Assembly: GCA_025362295.1 (NCBI GenBank)
Contig: JANYGX010000016.1
Location: 1-41,711 of the forward strand
Length of the DNA: 41,711 nucleotides
Direction of reading: 5' to 3'
Origin: Sphingomonadales bacterium
GTDB taxonomy: Bacteria > Pseudomonadota > Alphaproteobacteria > Sphingomonadales > Sphingomonadaceae
Shown here: positions 36,411 to 41,711 of the stretch, piece by piece
How the letters are laid out: each line of letters starts with the position of its first letter
Numbering within the stretch: the first letter of the stretch is position 1
Translations under genes and position numbers: made by a program
Notes under the pieces: generated by a model
Databases searched by the model: none
What the model saw: only the letters and a program-made list of their open reading frames with translations
Told to the model about the DNA's origin: nothing

Positions 36411-36890
36411 TCAGCGTAGCGCTGGCCGATTTGGCAATTCGCCGCTTCCAATACCTTGAGGCAAAATGGCCTTTACGCTCACTATGCCTGTGAGCACAGC
36501 TTCAACCGGACTATCGTTCTGAAATTTTGCTTGCATGGCATTGGCAATGTCTTGCCACGTTGTTTTACCATGCTGGGGGTGGATGCCACGGTCGGCGATG
36601 ATTTCAACGCGGCGATCCGCCCACAGCACATAAATCAGCACACCGGTATTGTTTTTAGTATCCCATACATGTTCAAGAGCGAACACTTCCATAGCACGAC
36701 TGCGTACGGTTTGGTGACGCCAAAGATCGTGCCACGATAAAGCAGCCTCCAGAACCACACGAATTTGACCGTCACGATTGGCTTCCGCGTCGCTGACAGC
36801 AGTTTCAATGCGTGTGAGATCAGCCGGGGAAAATTGACGCTTTAGCGTGCCAGTAGTGTTGAGGCTGTGTTTTAGTAAACGCATGACCAT
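36411..36890 (-). CDS. Short TPM-domain protein
   Basis: A 159-residue TPM-domain protein without signal peptide. It has the core of the family: a first strand near GQIRVVLEAAL, the FALEHVWDTKNNTGVLIYVL helix-strand and DRRVEIIADRGIHPQHG, followed by the closing helix with IVSVKAILPQG. The ATG shares a base with the stop of the upstream TPM gene (TAATG), so translation is coupled; an in-frame ATG at 36884 is an alternative. LemA, a long exported TPM protein and a short TPM protein commonly form such an operon. TPM domains have been tied to phosphatase activity and membrane-protein quality control, but the role here is unknown. Confidence 0.85.
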   Translation of the reverse strand: MVMRLLKHSLNTTGTLKRQFSPADLTRIETAVSDAEANRDGQIRVVLEAALSWHDLWRHQTVRSRAMEVFALEHVWDTKNNTGVLIYVLWADRRVEIIADRGIHPQHGKTTWQDIANAMQAKFQNDSPVEAVLTGIVSVKAILPQGIGSGELPNRPALR

Positions 36891-37774
36891 TACCAGCTGC
36901 TCCCGCCACCACCGCCACTGAACCCGCCACCGCCACCACTCCAGCCACCACCGCCGCCGCCGCCAAAACCGCCGCCGCCACCGGAAGACCAGCCACCAAA
37001 GCCGCCACCGTAGTATCCGCCACCACTACTGCGCATCATAGAAAAGAGCGCCCCGGCAACGGCGGCGATAACCGCACCAATAATGCCGCCACCAACTATG
37101 AACGCTATAAAGCCGCCAACACCAGCACCACCTAGAAAGCCAAGCGCTTTGCCACCGATCGCGCGCAATATGCCGCCAACAACTGTGCCGGCAATCAATC
37201 CCATAATAATGGCCTGGCCGAAGCCGCCACCTTGCATGTTCCCAGAAGAGCGTTGTTGCACAGCCGGCAGCGTCTCACCATTCACCAGCTTGATAATGGC
37301 ATCGATACCATCGTTTATGCCTTGTGCAAAATTGCCCACCTTGAACTGAGGGCGCATAATATCAGCCGTAATGCGCTTGGCATAAATATCAGGGATGACG
37401 CCCTCAAGCCCGCGTCCCGGTGAAAGCCAGATTTTACGATCGTCCTTGGCAATTATCAGAATAACGCCGTCATCAATATTTTTACGGCCGATTTTCCAAG
37501 CGTCACCCACCCGCACGGCATATTGTGCAATCTCTTCTGTGCCAGTTGTTGGGATGATGAGCAGCTGAATTTGTGCCCCCTTGGTTTTCGAGAATTCAAT
37601 AATGCGTTGCGAGAGCTGAGCCTGCTCCTGCGGTTGCAATGTGGCGGTGATGTCAACGACAGGGCCAGAGAGCGCAGGAATAGCAGCAAGATCCTGTGAA
37701 AAGGCCGGAGAGACAAAAAACAGAGAAAATAATGCCATTGCAAAAAGTTGCAATATATTGCGGCTAATCTTCAC
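36890..37774 (-). CDS. YgcG-like exported TPM-domain protein with glycine-rich tail
   Basis: A 294-residue protein from a GTG at 37774. This start has AAGGAA just upstream and gives a clean signal peptide (MKISRNILQLFAMALFSLFF then VSPAFS). The frame is open to another GTG at 37828, which overlaps the lemA stop (GTGA) and would add 18 residues. The TPM domain covers about 28-165 (PVVDITATLQPQEQAQLSQR, NIDDGVILIIAKDDRKIWLS, GRGLEGVIPD). Two glycine/alanine-rich hydrophobic segments (about 185-250) probably cross the membrane. The last 45 residues are almost only Gly, Ser, Trp, Phe and Tyr, ending in SSW, as in other YgcG-like proteins. It sits between lemA and the short TPM gene. Confidence 0.9.
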   Translation of the reverse strand: MKISRNILQLFAMALFSLFFVSPAFSQDLAAIPALSGPVVDITATLQPQEQAQLSQRIIEFSKTKGAQIQLLIIPTTGTEEIAQYAVRVGDAWKIGRKNIDDGVILIIAKDDRKIWLSPGRGLEGVIPDIYAKRITADIMRPQFKVGNFAQGINDGIDAIIKLVNGETLPAVQQRSSGNMQGGGFGQAIIMGLIAGTVVGGILRAIGGKALGFLGGAGVGGFIAFIVGGGIIGAVIAAVAGALFSMMRSSGGGYYGGGFGGWSSGGGGGFGGGGGGGWSGGGGGFSGGGGGSSW

Positions 37775-37824
37775 TATTTCCTTCAAAAAAAAGGAAGACA
37801 GGAAGACCGGGAGCCCGCTATTAT

Positions 37825-38430
37825 TCACTTTGCGTTAAAATCCACCGTCGGCGCTTTGCTCACTGCAGCCTCATTTTCAACCGTGAAAATGGCTTTTTCT
37901 TTTGCACCAAACATTTTTGCTGTCAGATTTTCTGGAAAGCTGCGGATGAGTGTGTTGTACGATTGTACAGAGGTTATGTAGCGTGAGCGTGCTGTGGTGA
38001 TGCGGTTTTCAGTCCCCTCAAGCTGTGCCTGCAAATCTCGAAAATTCTGATCTGACTTCAATTGTGGATAATTCTCCGACACCACAAGCAAACGACCAAG
38101 CGAGCTGGATAGCTGAGACTGCGCATCCTGAAATTGTTTCAGCTTTACGGGATCACTGATCGTATCGGCAGACACATTAACGGCAGTTGCTTTGGCGCGC
38201 GCCTCGGTTACTTTCACAAAAACATCCTGCTCTTGCTTGGCATAGCCTTTTACAGTGCTTACCAAATTAGGGATTAGATCAGCGCGCCGTTGATACATGT
38301 TAACGACCTCGGACCAAGAGCCCTTCACCTGTTCATCTTGTGTTTGAATGGCGTTGTAACCGCAGCTGGAAAGAGAGGGCAGCATTATCAAGGTCAGCAT
38401 TGTGCCGAGTAGTTTGCGAAGTGTTTGCAT
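37825..38430 (-). CDS. lemA: LemA-family lipoprotein
   Basis: A 201-residue LemA-family protein. The N-terminus ends in a lipobox (LSSCG, Cys23), so it should be lipid-anchored facing the periplasm. The family core is clear: YNAIQTQDEQVKGSWSEVVN, YQRRADLIPNLVSTVKGYAK, EARAKA, SENYPQLKSDQNFRDLQAQL, EGTENRITTARSRYITSVQS and YNTLIRSFPENLTAKMFG. GGAG lies seven bases before the ATG. It is the first gene of a lemA-TPM-TPM operon. Function of LemA is not well defined; co-occurrence suggests a membrane-linked partnership with the TPM proteins. Confidence 0.95.
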   Translation of the reverse strand: MQTLRKLLGTMLTLIMLPSLSSCGYNAIQTQDEQVKGSWSEVVNMYQRRADLIPNLVSTVKGYAKQEQDVFVKVTEARAKATAVNVSADTISDPVKLKQFQDAQSQLSSSLGRLLVVSENYPQLKSDQNFRDLQAQLEGTENRITTARSRYITSVQSYNTLIRSFPENLTAKMFGAKEKAIFTVENEAAVSKAPTVDFNAK

Positions 38431-38456
38431 CTGTGTGCTCCAATAAAGTATGTATG

Positions 38457-38462
38457 ATTATA
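38457..38462 (-). promoter_or_regulatory. Candidate -10 element for lemA
   Basis: A perfect TATAAT on the minus strand, 26 bases before the lemA start, with upstream CAG. No good -35 at 16-18 bases is visible. Confidence 0.4.
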
Positions 38463-38603
38463 CTGACAAGTTAAATCGCTTTGGGCAACAGGGTAATCAT
38501 AAGAATGCCCAACTTCAATGTCTGCCTCGTTTATTTGAAACAATAGGCAAAAGGGTGCTCCTTAGCCTTTACAGCATTATGAAATCCCTCAGACCACGTA
38601 AAA

Positions 38604-39377
38604 TTATGCCCGAAAACCGCTGTCCAGACGGTCCATTTTGCGCAGCAGCGCTTGCCAGGTCAGGGTTGCGCCCATGCTGAATGCCATTTCGGCCTGATGG
38701 GCCACAAGTTCGGCCATACTATGCGGCGCACCCTGCAAGTCTGTGCCATTGCTTTGTGCGGCCACCTGAATGGCGCAGGCTTTTTCAAGCAAAAAGTGAA
38801 TCAGGAAAGTCTGGCCAATCGTCTCACCTGCCGAGAGCAGGCCATGGTTGCGCAGGATAAGGATATTCTTGTCCCCCAGATTGGCAACGAGTCGTGGTTG
38901 TTCATCAGCGTTGAGCGCAATGCCTTCGTAATCGTGATAACCCACACGATCGTAGATTTGCAGCACGGTTTGCGAGATGGGCAGCAAGCCATTTTTTTGG
39001 GCCGATACCGCAATGCCAGCGACTGTATGGGTGTGAAACACAGCCTCCACGTCATGGCGGGCGGCGTGAATACAGCTGTGAATGATAAATCCGGCCGGAT
39101 TGATGACATACGGACTCGGCAGTATTGTTTTGCCGGCAAGATCAACCTTAACCAGGCTTGAGGCGGTAATTTCCTCAAACATCAGGCCAAGCGGATTAAT
39201 CAGGAAATGCTTGTCCGGCCCTGGCACACGAGCTGAAAGATGTGTAAAAATAAGATCATCCCAGCCATTATGAGCAATCAGGCGGTAAGCGCAGGCAAGG
39301 TCTATACGGGTTTGCCACTCTTCCGGTGAGACCTGATCCCGTACTATCTGGCTTGAGTTGAGAGGCAATGTTGCCAT
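38604..39377 (-). CDS. Class II aldolase/adducin-family protein
   Basis: A 257-residue cytoplasmic protein of the class II aldolase/adducin family, zinc enzymes that cleave or epimerise phosphorylated or free sugars and related hydroxyacids. Family motifs are an early [10 protein letters not shown] near 44-53, [11 protein letters not shown], the metal-binding FHTHTVAG near 114-121, and [17 protein letters not shown] around 174-190 with the third histidine. It resembles the adducin-like subgroup found widely in alphaproteobacteria, whose substrates are mostly unknown. GGAG lies ten bases before the ATG. It is divergent from moaA, and the next minus-strand gene, lemA, is 173 bases away behind its own promoter. 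Confidence 0.92.
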   Translation of the reverse strand: MATLPLNSSQIVRDQVSPEEWQTRIDLACAYRLIAHNGWDDLIFTHLSARVPGPDKHFLINPLGLMFEEITASSLVKVDLAGKTILPSPYVINPAGFIIHSCIHAARHDVEAVFHTHTVAGIAVSAQKNGLLPISQTVLQIYDRVGYHDYEGIALNADEQPRLVANLGDKNILILRNHGLLSAGETIGQTFLIHFLLEKACAIQVAAQSNGTDLQGAPHSMAELVAHQAEMAFSMGATLTWQALLRKMDRLDSGFRA

Positions 39378-39444
39378 TTTTGATGCACTCCAGCGTTATT
39401 GTGCTTATGCTATGATATTTCTGACAGGAAACAAACAGGAAAAT

Positions 39445-40449
39445 ATGCTGAATATGCCAAAACTCATCGACCCTTTTGGTCGCCGCATTTCCTACCTTAG
39501 GGTGTCCGTTACGGATCGCTGTGATTTTCGCTGTGTCTACTGCATGTCCGAACAGATGACGTTTCTGCCAAAACCGGACTTGCTGAGCTTTGAAGAGCTT
39601 GATCGGCTATGCAGTGCGTTTATCCGGCGCGGGGTGGATAAATTACGGCTCACGGGCGGCGAGCCGCTGGTGCGCAAGGGCATCATAACATTGATCAGAA
39701 GCCTTGGCCGTCACCTCGCCGATGGTGCCCTGAAAGATCTCACACTCACCACCAACGGCAGTCAGCTGGCGCGCTTTGCGGACGATCTTTTTGCCGCCGG
39801 TCTGCGGCGCATCAATGTCTCGCTCGACAGTCTTGATGCAGCTAAATTTCAGTCCATCACTCGATGGGGTAAGCTGGAGCAAGTGCTTTGCGGTATTGCA
39901 GCCGCTAAAAGTGCTGGTCTAGCCATCAAAATAAATATGGTGGCTTTGAAGGGGGTTAATGAACACGAGATTGCTGACATGTTGAGCTGGTGTGGCCGCG
40001 AGGGGCACGATCTAACGCTTATAGAAACCATGCCGTTAGGGATGATTGAAGGCGATCGCGCTGACCAGTATCTGCCGCTTAGTCTGGTGCGCCAGCGTTT
40101 GCAAGAGCAGTTCACGCTTGTCGAGAGCGCGTATGAAACCGGTGGGCCAGCGCGCTATGTGCAGGTACGCGAAACCGGCAACAAGCTTGGTTTTATCACG
40201 CCACTGACACATAATTTTTGCGAGAGCTGCAACCGTGTGCGCCTGACATGCACTGGTACACTTTATATGTGCCTCGGTCAGGAGGACGCTGCCGATCTGC
40301 GTGCCCCGTTGCGTGCCAGCGCCAATGATCAATTACTGGATACAGCAATTGATAACGCTATGCTGCGAAAACCGCGTGGTCATGATTTTATCATCGCGCG
40401 CGAGGCGGCTCCTGCCGTGCAACGCCATATGAGCGTAACCGGAGGCTAA
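39445..40449 (+). CDS. moaA: GTP 3',8-cyclase MoaA (molybdenum cofactor biosynthesis)
   Basis: A 334-residue radical SAM enzyme converting GTP to 3',8-cyclo-GTP, the first step of molybdopterin synthesis. The radical SAM cluster motif is C26-x3-C30-x2-C33 in [24 protein letters not shown] is the SAM-binding segment. The C-terminal cluster cysteines lie in [20 protein letters not shown]. The protein ends in the conserved Gly-Gly needed for catalysis. I chose the ATG at 39445 (AGGA four bases upstream). An upstream in-frame TTG at 39358 lies in the divergent promoter region and inside the aldolase gene, so it is unlikely. Coupled to NAD kinase one base downstream; no other Moco gene is in the window. 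Confidence 0.96.
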   Translation: MLNMPKLIDPFGRRISYLRVSVTDRCDFRCVYCMSEQMTFLPKPDLLSFEELDRLCSAFIRRGVDKLRLTGGEPLVRKGIITLIRSLGRHLADGALKDLTLTTNGSQLARFADDLFAAGLRRINVSLDSLDAAKFQSITRWGKLEQVLCGIAAAKSAGLAIKINMVALKGVNEHEIADMLSWCGREGHDLTLIETMPLGMIEGDRADQYLPLSLVRQRLQEQFTLVESAYETGGPARYVQVRETGNKLGFITPLTHNFCESCNRVRLTCTGTLYMCLGQEDAADLRAPLRASANDQLLDTAIDNAMLRKPRGHDFIIAREAAPAVQRHMSVTGG

Positions 40450-40450
40450 C

Positions 40451-41227
40451 ATGTCTGACCCGCATAAACCGAATCTTGCGCTTGTGGCCAGCCCTGCACC
40501 TGAGGCCGTTGCAGGAGCTGCACTATTGCAATCACGCTATAACTGGGTGGCTGTTGCCGAAGCCGATATTATTGTTGCCCTGGGTGGTGATGGCTTCATG
40601 CTGCAAACCCTGCATACGCAGATTGACAAACCCGTTCCCATCTACGGCATGAACCGTGGCACAGTCGGCTTTTTGATGAATGAATTTGAAGTGGATGCGC
40701 TGTACGAGCGGCTGACGCTGGCTGAAAAATTTACCCTCAACCCGCTCAAAATGATAGCCGTTACTGCCACTGGCGAGACGATTGTTTCACCAGCCTTCAA
40801 TGAGGTGTCGCTGCTTCGCGAAACCCGTCAGGTGGCGAAACTTGAAATCACCATTGATGGCAAGTTGCGTATGCCCGAGCTGATGGCGGATGGCGTGCTG
40901 GTGGCCACACCCGCTGGATCAACCGCCTATAATCTTTCTGCCGATGGGCCAATCCTGCCGCTGGAAAGTGATATGCTGGCGCTCACACCAATTAGCCCGT
41001 TCCGCCCCAGACGTTGGCGCGGTGCGTTGCTGCCAAAATCATCGCGCATCGCGTTTCGCATTCTGGAGCATGGCAAGCGGCCAGTGAGTGTGGTGGCCGA
41101 TCAGCTGGAAGTGCGCGATGTGGTATCCGTTATGGTGGAAACAAACCCGGCACTGGGGCTGCACTTGCTGTTCGACCCCGGCCAGACTCTAGCGGAACGG
41201 ATATTGGCTGAACAGTTTGAGGTGTAA
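40451..41227 (+). CDS. nadK: NAD kinase
   Basis: A 258-residue ATP-NAD kinase making NADP from NAD. The family signatures are all present: [16 protein letters not shown] near 41-56, [12 protein letters not shown] near 66-77, [12 protein letters not shown] near 112-123, [20 protein letters not shown] near 143-162, and the DQLE stretch near the C-terminus. A GGAGG at 40441-40445, inside the last two codons of moaA, lies five bases before the ATG. One base separates the two genes, so they are almost certainly co-transcribed and translationally coupled. Length is that of alphaproteobacterial NAD kinases, shorter than the 292 residues in E. coli. Confidence 0.97.
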   Translation: MSDPHKPNLALVASPAPEAVAGAALLQSRYNWVAVAEADIIVALGGDGFMLQTLHTQIDKPVPIYGMNRGTVGFLMNEFEVDALYERLTLAEKFTLNPLKMIAVTATGETIVSPAFNEVSLLRETRQVAKLEITIDGKLRMPELMADGVLVATPAGSTAYNLSADGPILPLESDMLALTPISPFRPRRWRGALLPKSSRIAFRILEHGKRPVSVVADQLEVRDVVSVMVETNPALGLHLLFDPGQTLAERILAEQFEV

Positions 41228-41259
41228 GACGGCAATTGCCATCATGCCATCATTATGCT

Positions 41260-41535
41260 ATGATAAGTATTATAATAAAGCCTCAATTATCTGTCCGTTC
41301 TGCACGTGCACGAGACCTGGCTCACAGGCTGTCGGCTCTGGAACGTCGCCCAATTCATGCGATTGTTGAGGATGCCCTTGATGAATATGCGAATCGTCAT
41401 CCGCTACAGAGTGCTGCCGGATTCTTAAAAAAGTTGAAGATGATGGCAGTTGACGACATTGATCTCGAAGCTTTGCTCGCAGATAATCGTGTTCCGCACG
41501 CTGATATTGATGCAATAACTACCATTATATTATAA
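41260..41535 (+). CDS. Ribbon-helix-helix-like protein, possible VapB/PSK-type antitoxin
   Basis: A 91-residue protein from the ATG at 41260; the frame is open to a TTG at 41236, just after nadK. The start gives MISIIIKPQLSVRSARARDL, a short strand and helix as in ribbon-helix-helix regulators of the Rv0623/PSK antitoxin type, followed by ALERRPIHAIVEDALDEYAN, which matches the second helix. The C-terminal 40 residues could be a partner-binding tail (FLKKLKMMAVDDIDLEALLA). No Shine-Dalgarno sequence is evident. A toxin gene such as vapC would be expected just downstream, but nothing of that kind is seen in the 176 bases left. Identification as an antitoxin is tentative. Confidence 0.5.
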   Translation: MISIIIKPQLSVRSARARDLAHRLSALERRPIHAIVEDALDEYANRHPLQSAAGFLKKLKMMAVDDIDLEALLADNRVPHADIDAITTIIL

Positions 41536-41581
41536 TAATATACAGGTTTGCAAGTGTGTTCAAACATAAGCCAGGGCAATC

Positions 41582-41668
41582 GCATGAAAGTTCATTGAGG
41601 TTGTTGGGCAAGGAGTTGAGTTAGGAAGTCATTGCTCCAAGCAGCGCGTTTACGTTTGACTTTCATGC
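41582..41668. repeat. Inverted repeat near the right edge
   Basis: GCATGAAAGT (41582-41591) and ACTTTCATGC (41659-41668) are perfect 10-base inverted repeats. A second pair, TGCTCCAA (41633-41640) and TTGGAGCA (41688-41695), is interleaved with the first. They could mark a mobile-element end or a regulatory fold; the window ends too soon to tell. Confidence 0.4.
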
Positions 41669-41711
41669 TGCTTTTTGAGGTGCTAGATTGGAGCATGTTG
41701 TTGGCTGCATG
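41592..41711 (-). CDS. Unidentified gene end (5' partial, minus strand)
   Basis: The minus-strand frame is open from the window edge to a TGA at 41592-41594, giving 39 residues. It ends in a basic stretch MKVKRKRAAWSNDFLTQLLA then QQPQ. I do not recognise it. It might be the C-terminus of an incoming gene or a chance open frame, and nothing more can be said from this window. Confidence 0.25.
   Translation of the reverse strand, partial: HAANNMLQSSTSKSSMKVKRKRAAWSNDFLTQLLAQQPQ

Noticed and set aside
36820-37349. Frames read from the glycine-rich tail region of the exported TPM gene (such as 36820-37026 and 37083-37349)
   Set aside because: These are shadows created by GGN-repeat codons in the genuine TPM gene.
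38450-38680. Plus-strand open frame of 76 residues between lemA and the aldolase
   Set aside because: It runs into the aldolase gene on the other strand, has no ribosome-binding site, and its composition is not protein-like.
39358-39444. TTG start giving MoaA 29 extra residues
   Set aside because: The extension overlaps the start of the aldolase gene, is not part of the MoaA family, and the ATG at 39445 has a closer ribosome-binding site.
1-41711. CRISPR arrays, tRNA or rRNA genes, riboswitches and intact insertion sequences
   Set aside because: Looked for on both strands by eye. No regularly spaced direct repeats, no cloverleaf or rRNA signature and no transposase motif was seen.

Overview
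The window looks like a chromosomal stretch of an alphaproteobacterium of moderate GC content. The evidence is gene content and order: a PlcP-type metallophosphatase coupled to a GT4 glycosyltransferase, glnE with bcp and a divergent AsmA-like gene, moaA coupled to NAD kinase, and DUF3739-type two-partner secretion genes with a Porin_5 protein. The order within the class cannot be settled from this sequence. I saw no rRNA, tRNA, CRISPR array or complete insertion sequence.

Layout. 1-1753 (minus): a two-gene operon of a PlcP/LpxH-like metallophosphatase and a GT4 glycosyltransferase that runs off the left edge. 1891-3199 (plus): plsY and a secreted fasciclin-domain protein. 3340-7248 (plus): a 1302-residue Pls/PosA-type NRPS-like synthetase (adenylation, carrier, then three membrane/hexapeptide modules). 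7249-13630: bcp and glnE (minus), divergent from a large AsmA/YhdP-like protein (plus). 13675-16071 (plus): a PsiF-domain protein and a PstS-fold periplasmic protein, each with its own terminator. 16331-31666 (plus): a 5111-residue filamentous-haemagglutinin-like exoprotein (TpsA). 31840-36234 (minus): a convergent operon encoding its probable TpsB transporter, a Porin_5 protein and a periplasmic coiled-coil protein. 36411-38430 (minus): lemA and two TPM-domain genes. 38604-39377 (minus): a class II aldolase. 39445-41227 (plus): moaA and NAD kinase. 41260-41711: a small ribbon-helix-helix-like protein and an unidentified gene end.

How the genes may work together. The most interesting theme is phosphate limitation. 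PlcP-Agt pairs remodel phospholipids into glycolipids during phosphate starvation. PsiF and PstS-fold proteins are classic Pho-linked products. The DUF3739-type exoproteins include the phosphate-depletion-regulated PdtA system of Pseudomonas aeruginosa. By eye I find five 18-base sites resembling the PhoB box (13-14 of 18 positions), one upstream of each of these five transcription units. This suggests, but does not prove, that two separated blocks of the window form a Pho-responsive set covering lipid recycling, phosphate binding and export of a giant surface protein. The Pls-like synthetase is a second unusual element: its predicted substrate-pocket residues would suit a basic amino acid. 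The remaining genes look like ordinary housekeeping.
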